Of a DNA stretch of 64,000 nt, positions 45,279-56,146 are shown one piece after another. The stretch covers positions 1 through 64,000 of the forward strand of contig JAUCBJ010008219.1 of NCBI GenBank assembly GCA_032718475.1. The letters run 5' to 3'. A program made the position numbers and the translations under genes. Source of the DNA: Nemertoderma westbladi (lineage: Eukaryota; Xenacoelomorpha; Nemertodermatida; Nemertodermatidae). How positions within the stretch are numbered: position 1 is the first letter of the stretch; each line of letters begins with the position of its first letter. Under the pieces are notes generated by a model that did not search any database, was not told the origin of the DNA, and saw nothing but the letters and a program-made list of their open reading frames with translations.

Positions 45279-48200
45279 ATGGCTAAGAAGCCCTCTGAAA
45301 ATGTGAAAAATAATATATGCACTGTATATCCTTGTGGTTCCTGTAATGTAACGGTAGGCAAAAACCAAATGGCCATTTGTTGTGATCACTGCAATAACTG
45401 GATACACCTAAAATGTATCTCGTCTAATTATTTGAGGTCTGACTACCGTTGTTTTCAAAACTCGAAATATTCCTGGTACTGTTCACACTGCATAGCTGCA
45501 TCATTACCATTTCAGTGGATTGCAGATGAGGATGAATACAAATTAACAATTACAGACTATAGAATTCCAGGAACAATAAATATTGAGGCTCTTGATAGTA
45601 TATATTTTGAACCCTACAAAATTTCAGCTGATAATGAAAATGATTTCGATGGAGATATAAATCCAAATTTAAACTTTACTGCTGACCACTCTGCTATCCG
45701 CAACTGTCAATATTATTTTTCAGACGACTTTAATAGTAAATATACCGGTACTACTAGTGTTGACAATGATATCTCAATGATTCATTTCAACTCACGCAGT
45801 CTGTGCTCGAGTTTTGAAAATATAACTTCATACCTTGATCAATTAGACGTTAAATTCAATTACATTGGAATTTCGGAGAGTTGGCTAAATGAACGGCGCC
45901 ATGATCTTACAAAATATGACATCCCGGGTTACACTCCATTCTTTGACTGCCGCTCCGAAGAGTCTGGAGGCGGTATTGCACTCTATGTATCTGAAAATAT
46001 ATCAGCGGTACCCAGAAAGGACCTGAAAATCAAGCGATCAAATGACTATGATATGCAAATTCTATTCACTGAAATTTCTCAACCTAAATCTAAAAATATT
46101 TTAATTGGTGTTATTTATCGGCCACCCGGTTTAGACATTCAAGATAGTATTGGAAAATTAAATGATGTTTTTAAAAAAATTACAGATGAAGGAAAAACAT
46201 GTTACCTAATGGGAGATATTAATGTTGACTTGCTTAAAGCGGATTGTCATAACAACACCCGTGATTTCTTTAACTTTCTAACGTCATTCAACTTCTCTCC
46301 CACTATTTCTAAACCAACACGAATCACTGAAACCTCATCCACCCTCATAGATAACATATTCACAAACTCCCCAGCTTCTGGTATGAACTCCGGTTAACTT
46401 ATTGCCGCAATCACTGATCATCTTCCCGTGTTTTTGTTTGGTAATGCCATATCCACAAAATCAATACGAAACAAACATACCTACATTCTTAAACGGAAAA
46501 TTACAACCCAAAAACTCAGGGATTTTAATGAGTGCCTGGGCAATGTGAGCTGGGAAGACGTATATGATACAATAGATGCTACACCCCATGAAGCCTATAA
46601 TGTGTTTCTAAACAATTATAGCATTCAATACAATACATTTTTTCCTCTCCAACGCATAAAAGTATCAAACTCATTAACTCCATGGATCACTGAAAGTATA
46701 ATACGATGTGTAAACAAAAAAGACAGATTATATCTCATCCATATTACAAATCCTTCTCCTGAACATACTCTAAAATTTAAAAAATACCAACACGCACTTA
46801 AAACCATTATCAGGAAAGCAAAATATGACTACATGAATAAGGCTCTTGATTTAAATACCAATAGTCTGAAGAAAATATGGACATCTATAAACCTACTAAT
46901 TAATAAACGAAATAAAAATCCAGCCCCATCACTAATATTCCATAATAAAAAAGCCATCACCAACCCAACAAAGATTGCTGCTGTGTTTAATGACTATTAT
47001 AGTAAAGTAGGTAGTAAACTTGACTCAGAAATCCCTATCCATGACTGCTCACCATTAGACTACCTCACTAATACCATGATACCACACCGCCTAAGGGATT
47101 TCACCGCAGTCACAGAACAGCAGTTAATTGAAATCACAAAAAAACTGAATCACAAAGCTGGTGCAGGGTGCGATGGATTAGGTGCCAAGGTAATAATACC
47201 CACGATTAAGAACATTGCTAAGCCTCTAACCTTCATTATAAACTTTTCCCTGGCTACCGGCATTGTCCCAGATATCATGAAAATTGCCCGAGTGATTCCA
47301 GTGTTTAAATCTGGAGATTCTACTATCCCTATAAACTACCGGCCTATATCAGTCCTACCTTTCTTCTCAAAACTAATAGAAAAGGTTGCATACGAACAAC
47401 TTCTTGTGTATATAACTAAACAAGCAGTCCTTACACCCGACCAATTCGGATTCCGAAACAACAGATCCACCCAATATGCATTACTCAGTGTATTAGACTA
47501 TATAACTGAAGCCTTAGACAACCACAAAATGACCCTGGGTATCTCAATCGACCTATCAAAGGCCTTCGACACTGTGAATCACTCTATCCTCATTGACAAA
47601 TTGAATCATTATGGAGTCACGGGTGTCCCTCTTGCTTGGTTCACTAATTACCTATGCAATCGCCAGCAATACGTTGAAATCAATGGTGCTAAATCAGATC
47701 TGTGTACCCTGACCCACGGCGTACCCCAGGGCTCAATACTGGGTCCTCTGCTGTTCATAATATATGTCAATGACCTGGTAAATGTATCCAAACTATTTAA
47801 ACATATCCTTTTTGCAGATGATACGAATTTGCTTTTATCAGGTTCAGACATAAATAACATTATTAATACCTCTAACACTGAACTGGACAAACTAACAAAA
47901 TGGTTTCAAATAAATAGACTGTCACTGAATGTGGACAAAACCAATTATATTATATTCTATCAGACTAATATAAAAAATTATAATACCGATACACAAAAAG
48001 TAACTATAAATGGGAAAATAATAAAACAAAAACAATGTATAAAATTCCTAGGCGTTCTAATCGACGAAAATTTAACTTGGAAAGATCACATATCCCACAT
48101 ACACACCAAAGTAAGTAGGAATGTAGGAATCATAAATAGAATTAAATCATTCTCACCAACCCCAGTTCTCACTAAATTATATTACTCACTGATAGAACCT

Positions 48201-48704
48201 TATTTTAATTACTGCATCTCTGTTTGGGGCCAAGCGTTAATGCAATCAAGTTCGGATACAGCTACACAGACTTCGAGTAAATATAAGGGTCCCCGCCGAC
48301 GTAGACGCAAACCTAAAAACCAAACAATGAGCATCCGTAAATTACATAACCTACAACAACGCGCATTTAAAATAATTAAATACCACAACCCAACGTTTAA
48401 CCCACACTGCATACGTTCTCTTTACATTTCACAAGTAGGTGCAATCTGTTTCAAGTACATCAATGGATTACTCCCGAAGGATATTTTTCCACATCTTTTG
48501 ACTCCGGTAAACCAAATTCACTATCATCAAACCCGTGGATCGTCTCAGAATAAATGCTTCATTGTTAGACATAGGTTAAAATTACGAAACAATTCCATAT
48601 TTATACAAGCCCCACACATATGGAATTCTCTGCCTGCTGATGCACGACGGGCCGCTTCTTTTAACTCGTTTAAACAAAAACTTTCAGTGCATCTATTAAA
48701 ATAA
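45279..48704 (+). pseudogene. LINE ORF2: PHD-like finger, endonuclease, reverse transcriptase
   Basis: ATG at 45279. N-terminal PHD-like zinc finger (CGSCNVTV, CCDHCNNWIHLKC, WYCSHC; about residues 17-70). An APE-type endonuclease follows (HFNSRSL, GISESWLN, GGGIALYV, IGVIYRPPG, MGDINVD, TDHLPVF). The reverse transcriptase lies at about residues 600-890 (PVFKSGD, NYRPISVLP, QFGFRNNRST, SIDLSKAFDTVNH, GVPQGSILGPLLF, LFADDTNLL at about 47810). The C-terminal region has an RRRRRK patch and LHNLQQRAFKI. One in-frame TAA at 46395-46397 lies just before the last endonuclease motif; otherwise the frame is open for 1141 codons. Confidence 0.9.
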
Positions 48705-49301
48705 TTAAATTGTAGTATTACTTAATAGTTACTTTCGTTTAGTTTATAGTTTATATAATATCCATTACATTGTTTAACAGGTCTTTAAAATAAATGATGT
48801 ACCCTATCTTGTTGATGTAAGTACGTAAGTAGTTTGTTTATATTAGTTTAGATTAGGTGGATTATATTATGTACCCATCTTATAACTGTACTGTATATGC
48901 CCCCAACACATATATTTATGTGCCCATCTTTATATCTGTGTGTATATGCCCCCAAGAGTTTTTTTTTTTTTTGTTTTGTATTTGTTTTTACAGAATCTAT
49001 ATCTTAAAGTACTTCGGTTTATACCTACGAAATTGTTTTATACTTAATGCAATATATTAGAATTACTGTCAATATTACAATACTTAATTAGGCCTAATGT
49101 AGTTAATAATAAATAAATTAATCGCTGTGTTACTGGTGCCTGAAATAATGGGACTACCCGTCCAGGTACCAGCTACACGTAGAGTACATTATGTGCATGC
49201 ATATATTATATACAATAGTTATCAATTTATTTAGTACAAATTTGCTCTATATCTGTGTAGAAATTGTTAATAAATCTTATCTTATCTTATCTTATCTTAC
49301 A

Positions 49302-51146
49302 TTTGCTCCTTATGGTAGTGGAAGATCTACAGGATTGTCAGGACATATCAGTCGTCGGTCATCGAGTTCGAGTGGTAATCGAAGGACATTACCGACAGTG
49401 TCAACTAGTGGTAGTCGATCAAGTGGTAGGCCGCGTTCCTCCTCTGTAACGAAGTCAGTCATTGTTATCAAAACAGAAGAAGGCGATACTCGAGTTTGTA
49501 AAGATACCATTATTAAACAATGCATGGTAACATATACTGACAATTCCACTCAAGAAGAAGTGCGGTCAGTAATTATGAATTCATTATTAGCACCACCGTC
49601 ATGCAATTCTGACTTTGAGTTTATTAAAGTTTTCAATAAATCAATTCTACCCCTATCTGTGTCTGATAACTTTATATTTAATGGCCAGGCACTTAAATCG
49701 ATTTATCCTAGAGATAAACCAATATATGTTCGGATTGAAAATAGAAGCAGCAATGAGTCCACTGTTATAGTCCCAACTACGATTTCCGAGAATGATACAT
49801 TACCAACAACATTTTTGCAGGGGCAGGCAACCGTTGCGGAACATATCCCAATAACTTCCCCGCAAGTCATTAATAGAGAAGCCATACAAATATATTATGA
49901 TTCCATGTTAGTGGACGACTCTTCCGATGATGAATGTAATGAGAGAGACATGAATATAGCTCCATCCGGCAATATGGAAGGCATTATTGATGATGCACGC
50001 AATTGGAAATTAAGAAAGGAAGACTTGGCTGTTTTGAAGAATTTGCAGCATTACTATGAGTACGACGACACAATGCCAGGATACATAGATGTCGATCTTC
50101 TGCAAAAGATATTAATCCGCAGGAGAAAACTAATGGATGATGTAATAGAAAAGGTGCATAATCTTAACCCTGGAGAGGGTATTGTGGTAACATTTTCACG
50201 AGAGTCCGGTTGCGACCAAGGTGGCCTACGTCGTGATATGTTTGGAACATTTATTAATGCTTTAAGTAATTCCGCTCTGTTTTCGAATATTGATGGATTA
50301 ATAATACCCTCCGTAGCTGATATATCTAAGGTGGCCAATGGTCAATTTAGGGCATTAGGAAAAGTGTTGGCTATTGCAATTATACATGGCGAGCTTGTTA
50401 TTGGCATAATTCACCCTTTAGTTGGGCGATATATTGCATATAATGGCCAGGATGTTGGTTGTCTAGAATTTCTAGAATTGATTCACGAAGTTCCGGAAGT
50501 AATTACCAATTTGTTACAAGGAAACATCACAGACGAATTGCGATACAAGTCCTCCGAAATGGGATTGATTATGATTGAAGCGAATATTACTCGCAGTGAT
50601 TTAAGTCTGCGTAAGTTTGCAGAGTTGTTTCTGAAGTCGTTACTAATATTCAATAAAGGCGCTATAGATTCTCTGAAAGAAGGAATTCTGCCAATTCTGT
50701 CCACAAAAGATTTTCCAAGTCACCTTATCTATAAAGTCCTTTCTTGTTCCCCGGAAATAATGGTTTCCAAAATTTGGCGTGAAGCTGAATTCTTGGATCC
50801 TCTACAACCAGGCTCAAACGGTTACGAAAGGGAAGATGATATTTCATTTTGGTTTGGCACCTCATTTCAATGTTTAGATGACTGTGGCTCATTAGTTTGG
50901 GAACAACACACATTGACCAAATCTAATATTCTTCACTGGCTATGTGGCTCATCCCGGCCGACTATGGTCCCAAAACTAACTGTTTTATTTAAGTACTGCA
51001 AAGAAAATAATTGTAAATGTTATCTTACTTATTCCACGTGTGCAATGCAACTCACCATCCCTATTCATATCGATTCTGAACAAGAAGTGAAGCGGCTTTT
51101 AGTTGAATCCTATTTCGCTTCTGGGGCAGGCTTTGGCCGGTGTTAA
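49302..51146 (+). pseudogene. HECT ubiquitin-ligase cargo gene, main part
   Basis: 614 codons after the LINE insertion, which removes its own start. A Ser/Arg-rich low-complexity segment (49320-49440) is followed by VIVIKTEEGDTRV and an acidic linker, then a HECT domain (about 50160 to the end): VTFSRESGCDQGGLRRDMF, LGKVLAIAIIHG in the N-lobe, FKYCK and LTYSTCAMQLTIP in the C-lobe. The catalytic Cys codon is TGT at 51039-51041, in the position of the family's L-P-x-x-H/S-T-C motif. HECT enzymes form a thioester with ubiquitin and pass it to substrate. Closest in style to G2E3-like proteins, very numerous in invertebrate annotations. With the N-terminal segment the protein would be about 703 residues. 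Confidence 0.85.
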
Positions 51147-52005
51147 AAAATCAGACAATTATTAATTAATTAGCATCTCGTTATTGCAATTTTCCATATC
51201 ATTTTTAATTCTAGAATTTAATTCTTTTAATTTTAGAATTCAAACTTTTGAATTGTTTAATCGATAACCAAGTAGGCCTATATTATTAGTGTACTTTAGT
51301 TATTAGTAGATAACATTTTATGTTGTTGAGTTTTGTTCTGTGAAATTTGAGGTGTTATAGTAAACTTAGCATCCTTATACAATGTGTATATTGCGCTGTG
51401 GGCAGTAATAAAATATGTCACCTGTTTAAATAATATCACACCAACTTCACCATTTTCATTGTTACAACATTGGGATTGAATGGATATCCACAACCAATCA
51501 TCCCCCTTAATAATTTAAGTTAATTGAAATTGACATATTAATTTATTAACTTTACTTTTTTAATTTAATATCAAGATGAAGGCTCCTTACGTTTTAGGCC
51601 CGTGTGTTCCTATTAATTGTACTTTATGCTTATCCAATCTTCGCCCAATAATTACCAATTATTGGAAAGGAACAGGTTATAGTGGGATGCATTTCTAACC
51701 AAAACAATAAACGTGAGTCAATAGCACAGGTTAAACTTCCATAATCAATTTTGATTGATAATCATCAATCATCAATTAAAAGTATTAGTTAAATAGGGAA
51801 CAGTTCCGTATGTGCCAACATTTTCGTTGTTTTTTTTTCAACAAATTTTCATGCTTTTTTAAGGGAGAAGTTTGCCGCGTCCCTCTTACTTACATTTATA
51901 CCCGTCCGTCCCATAAGGTAATAACAGAAAATTGGTTGCGAAATAGCTGGAAATAATATAAAATTATTATAAACTAAAAATCGATACAAAAAATAACTAG
52001 TATCG
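51147..52005. other. Spacer between convergent cargo and transposase genes
   Basis: AT-rich, non-coding, presumably holding the 3' ends of both genes. Carries a minus-strand fragment of dispersed repeat family A at 51660-51732. Confidence 0.6.
51660..51732 (-). repeat. Dispersed repeat fragment (family A)
   Basis: GGAAAGGAACAGGTTAT followed by AACCAAAACAATAAACGTGA, the complement of the core shared with 34766-34903. Confidence 0.7.
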
Positions 52006-53801
52006 TTATTCTTTATAATTAAATACAAATTGCTTGCAATATAAATAGCAGTCAACACCGTATTTATTATCGTAATTATCAGACCCAAATCGGTGATTGA
52101 TTTCACTGAGTAACTGTCTTACAGATTCTTCGGATATAGGACGTTCAATATTGGTAACATCAACAACTGTCTCTTGATCCTCAACAATCGGACCTGACCA
52201 ATCTACTCCGTAATTATCTAGGTTTATATTGTTCAGCTCATCTGGTACGTTGTCGATGTCACAAGTCGATGTTAATCGGCTATTGATGAAAATCTTCTGG
52301 GGGGTCCAGTAGCGTTCAGTGCGTAACCCATGTGCATTCCAACCAATTACAAATCTTTCTAGAGCCGCGTTTATTTGTTTCTTGTAAGTAATATGCAAAC
52401 AATATATATCATCGACAGAGGAGGGATCTAAATGGGAGTTGTCTTCTAGCCAAAAAAACAGCTCATAATAAACAATAACAACTGTACGGAATACATCTCT
52501 CCATAAGCGTTCTATCCTTTGATTGTGAGTACTTTTCCCTGCAATAAAGCTTCCTCGATTTGTGCCTCGATGACTTATCATATATTCGGCGACCAGTCTA
52601 TTTTCCCATCCCTTATCTCCTCTCACCCTTGAAGGGAGGCCGTATTTCCTAACTGCTTCCTCGAACAATGGCAAAACAGTTGCAGCACAGTTGTTACCCG
52701 ATGCATAAAGGTATGTAATCAGACGGGAAAATCCATCAACCCCACCTAGTACAGTCAAATTAGCGAAAACATTCAATTGTAAACAATCATGAAATTTCGG
52801 TTTCCATCAACATTGAAATTTTAAAATTCCATCAACATTTAATATTCTAGAATATATATAATATCATAACAGGGCCTATATTACCTATTTTGCTATTTCA
52901 CTTCAGCTTTAGTTATTGATCCGAGATATTAATGTTTTTTTTTAAAGTGGCTTTCAACAACAAAAAAAACTACAAAAGTCGTGGCTAAAATAACATTTTT
53001 TTGTTTTTTTTCGCTTTTTCGAAAGTACTAACCATGTATTACGAAGTTCCACCTTATAAGGCTATGATGGCCATCGATGTGCCATAAAGAATTGGCACCC
53101 TTTACATTATATCGTCGTCGGACCACAAGCGCTCGCCACCTTGCTGCTGATAAAATGGGGTCGATTTCCCTTAAGACACGATGAACATGTCGAAGCGCGA
53201 TGAACATATTTTGACTTCGTAGCATGGCATACACGAATCTACATCCCGCATAAGGGAATTGTTGATGAATTTCACCAATAACTTCTTTAATTTGGTTTTC
53301 ATTCTCTAACGTATTGCGATACAAGTTTCGAACTCCCAAACCAAATTGACGAACTCGGTCCATAATAGTTGATCGACTCACTCCAAATATCGCAGCAATC
53401 TGAGTCCAGTTAAATCCCGCCTCTTTGAGGTATTCAAGTTGAGACTTAGTTACGTCGTATCTTGGTCTCCCCGTATTGTCAGGTCCCGGACCATTATGTG
53501 TGAGAACATGATTAAACAAAGAAGTACAATCAGGACTGACCCTTATGTACAAGTTGGCGATACGAACTTGTAGGTATTGAACATATGTCAGATACTCAAC
53601 AATTGCTGAATCATGAGCTGTCAAATTATTAGATTCCTTTATCATAGTTAAGCAATTACATATATTGGTGAGTTTAGCTAATAGGTACTCCTTGAATTCG
53701 TCATTAATTAATTGAGGTGAGTAATCAGGTTTTAAAACACGTTCGCATTCGGTTATGATATGTTCCAAATGGTTGACAAATATACTTGCCGGAGTTTCCA
53801 T
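52006..53801 (-). CDS. IS3EU-like DDE integrase transposase, two exons
   Basis: Exons 53801-53033 and 52745-52006; the intron 52746-53032 has GTTAGT and CTAG/GT borders and its removal joins an HGG codon run in frame, giving 502 residues. The first ATG is at 53801-53799. The N-terminal third is helical. A helix-turn-helix with [19 protein letters not shown] sits near residues 140-165. The rve-type core begins [12 protein letters not shown] at the exon 1 end and continues [21 protein letters not shown] and [11 protein letters not shown], giving a D-D-E triad with 34 residues between the last D and E. The C-terminal part contains [13 protein letters not shown]. It would cut and join element ends in the nucleus. 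The frame is intact, so the element may still supply transposase. Confidence 0.87.
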
Positions 53802-53960
53802 GATAAACAATAAAAACTAAACAACTATAAAGTGGCAATGATGAAATCAATTTTACAATATAAAAACAACAATTTAAATAACCTTAATTATAATAAAATA
53901 GCAAAATAATAATCCTAACAAATATTAAAAGGGTTTTTTAAATACATAAAAATTATGTCA

Positions 53961-54534
53961 TTCGTGATTGGCTAAAACATGGGTGACATATTTTCAAAGA
54001 TGAGGCGCAAATTCGCGATTGGCTAAAAGATGGGTGGCAATTATTCGAAGATGAGGCGCAAATTCGTGATTGGTTAAAAGATGGGTGACACTTATTCGAA
54101 GATGAGGCGCAAATTCGTGATTGGTTAAAAGATGGGTGACAATTATTAAAAGATGAGGCGCAAATTCGCGATTGGCTAAAATATGAGTACAAAATTGCAA
54201 GGTTTTCCGAATTAATGGTGTACTCATTTTAAAATGAGAACATAATTCTTTGAATTAGTGACTCTTATAAAAATATGAGTACAAAATTAAAGGATTTTCC
54301 GAATTAATGGTGTACTCATTTTAAAATGAGAACATAATTCTTTGAATTAGTGACTCTTATAAAAATATGAGTACAAAATTGCAAAATTTTCCGAATTAAT
54401 GGTGTACTCATTTTAAAATGAGAACATAATTCTTTGAATTAGAGACTCTTATAAAAATATGAGTACAAAATTATTTTCCTTAAAAAATATGAGTAAATAA
54501 TAAAATGGGGTTTTAATACTAAAAGTATGCCATA
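53961..54534 (-). repeat. Right TIR of the IS3EU-like element
   Basis: Inverted partner of 42510-43077 with the same two repeat types, ending in GTATGCCATA before a poly-G run. Copy number of the inner repeat differs slightly from the left arm. Confidence 0.9.
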
Positions 54535-54849
54535 GGGGGGGGGGGGGTTGTCTTAGACCCCCAAAACTCCCGCTTCGGATTGCATTGTTGCCCAGCTACG
54601 TATTGGATAAAGCTAATATTCTATAGAATATTGTATATTTATTACATAGAATAAAATGATGGCCTGCAGCGGAAGCAAATACAATAGGCCTACTGTACAT
54701 GCAACATTCGAATGCCCATTGCCCATATCTCAGCGGTTTCCCAACCATATTCGAATGTTTTTACATATTTGGAATCCTTGAATGGCAAGACAGGTGCGGG
54801 GGGGGGGACTGGACGCAAATCCTTAATATCCTGCCTCAATGTTCAATTC

Positions 54850-54988
54850 TCAATTTAGGGAAAGGAGCAGGTTACAGTGGCACGATATTTTAACCAAAAC
54901 AATAAACTAAACACAATAGAACAGGTTACAATTTTATTTATGAGAGTATTCAGCTGTTATTTGCGCCGGATTTCCCCTGGAGAAGGAT
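54850..54988 (-). repeat. Dispersed repeat family A, fullest minus-strand copy
   Basis: Reverse complement of 34766-34903 over its whole length, including the CTGGAGA end and the AACCAAAACAATAAAC core. Confidence 0.8.
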
Positions 54989-55005
54989 AAATTATTATTC
55001 CGTCC

Positions 55006-55036
<31 letters not shown>

Positions 55037-55049
55037 ATCTGTGAATGGC

Positions 55050-55291
55050 CAGCTTTCCACTAAAGTAGTACCAACATATCACGAAGATGAAGAATAACTG
55101 CGTTACGACTGGTACAAGATCGACGGAGACACCTTTTTTTTAAACGCTTGTAGCTAAACAATTAAAGCAAAAATAAAAATTCTGGCTCACCCTATGTAGG
55201 AGGGAGATCTCATTAAGATTTGTAGAAAAATTGTGGGGGTTGGGGTACCTTAATTACGTCACTACAGTATATTCCAGGACATGGTTTGTGG
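55050..55291. repeat. Partial copy of the 39213-39727 fold-back family
   Basis: Shares AAAGCAAAAATAAAAATTC, TTGTAGAAAAATT and TATATTCCAGG...CATGG with the right arm of that element, with a short G-rich tract in the same place. The left arm is reduced and preceded by poly-C. Confidence 0.7.
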
Positions 55292-55934
55292 ACCTAACTT
55301 TGGTTCAAAGCACATTGGGTGTGTGTGACATCGAACACTGTAATATTGTCAATTAACTTGAACGAATAAGCGAGACAACCTTTTTATTTAAGACACAATA
55401 AGGTGCACTGTAGGCCTACTTTTGTGTGTCAACCAAATTGCAGATGGGGGGGGGGGACTGGACGCTGTTAGTGATGTAATCCCAAACAAATATACGAGAA
55501 TAACCGATGTGATGCAATAAATGACACGATTATGAGAGTAACAACCAGAGATGACTTATTGGCTATAGCGTGAGTGATGGTATGACATGGTTACAAAACC
55601 ATCTAAAAGGTGTGAATGCATATTAGAATGTTAAATATGTATCAGCAGAACGAACAATGATGCAATAACCTACAGTGGGAATGCAATAATACAGTAAGGA
55701 CAATGCATTTGGTTTTTACAGTAGTTACTATAGAAGGGGACCATTAGTACATAGGGGAAATATCAGGTAACTCACGGTGTTGTGTCCAGTATTACTTAGG
55801 CCATGGCCTATGATATAGGATTAGGATTACCGGTATGCACATACTACAGTACTATGTCAGTACGGCAGTACACTGTAGTACTTGTGTACACTGGTACGAC
55901 TGCACAATGTATAGAGCAATATATATCATATCTA

Positions 55935-56043
55935 TGTAATGATGGAACGGTTCTGCCAGTCCAATCTAACCAGACTGCCGTCAAACCGGTAGCCGGCCTA
56001 TATATTCAAATCAGTCTAATATACGCTACGCGTATATCACACA
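55935..56043 (-). repeat. Gypsy 3' LTR
   Basis: 109 bp, matches 60751-60867 apart from the missing 8-bp unit. Very short for an LTR. Contains TACGCTACGCGTATA. Confidence 0.92.
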
Positions 56044-56146
56044 TACCCCTTAATAGTGGGGGGTTGATTGTGTGAGTGTACATTATATTACTATTTATAA
56101 CATGTTACTAGTTAAATGTTAATAGTAAATGTCCCATTGTGTAGGG

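Larger units (their letters stand above)
44056..49298 (+). mobile_element. CR1/L2-like LINE, 5.2 kb, near full length
   Basis: Has ORF1 (44195-45214), ORF2 (45279-48704) and a 3' end in (TCTTA)n at 49273-49298. It is inserted inside the HECT cargo gene: the codons on either side are in the same phase with only an ACA/CA overlap, so the target duplication is minimal or absent, which is common in CR1-like elements. Orientation same as the host gene. Clade assignment rests on two-ORF layout, the microsatellite tail and RT similarity. Confidence 0.88.
42510..54534. mobile_element. 12-kb IS3EU-like DNA transposon carrying a HECT ligase
   Basis: Long inverted repeats begin TATGGCATACTTTTAG at 42510 and end with the complement at 54534. 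Both outer flanks are poly-G, consistent with a GGGGGG 6-bp target duplication. It encodes an integrase-like DDE transposase with one intron (minus strand, 52006-53801) and a zinc-ribbon/HECT protein (plus strand, 43789-51146, split by a LINE). Termini TAY...RTA, a 6-bp duplication and an IS3-type integrase are, to my knowledge, the features of the eukaryotic IS3EU superfamily. Without the LINE the element is about 6.8 kb. The two genes are convergent. Confidence 0.82.
54535..55934. other. Non-coding between two elements
   Basis: Contains poly-G (54535-54547), a minus-strand copy of repeat family A (54850-54988), poly-C (55009-55036) and half of a fold-back element (55050-55291). No gene recognised. 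Confidence 0.6.

Noticed and set aside
53953-54227. Ser/Cys/Asn-rich repeat proteins at the right end of the IS3EU-like element, and a matching one at 42819-43001
   Set aside because: They translate the 57-bp repeats of the TIR; the same peptide appears from both ends because the TIRs are inverted copies.
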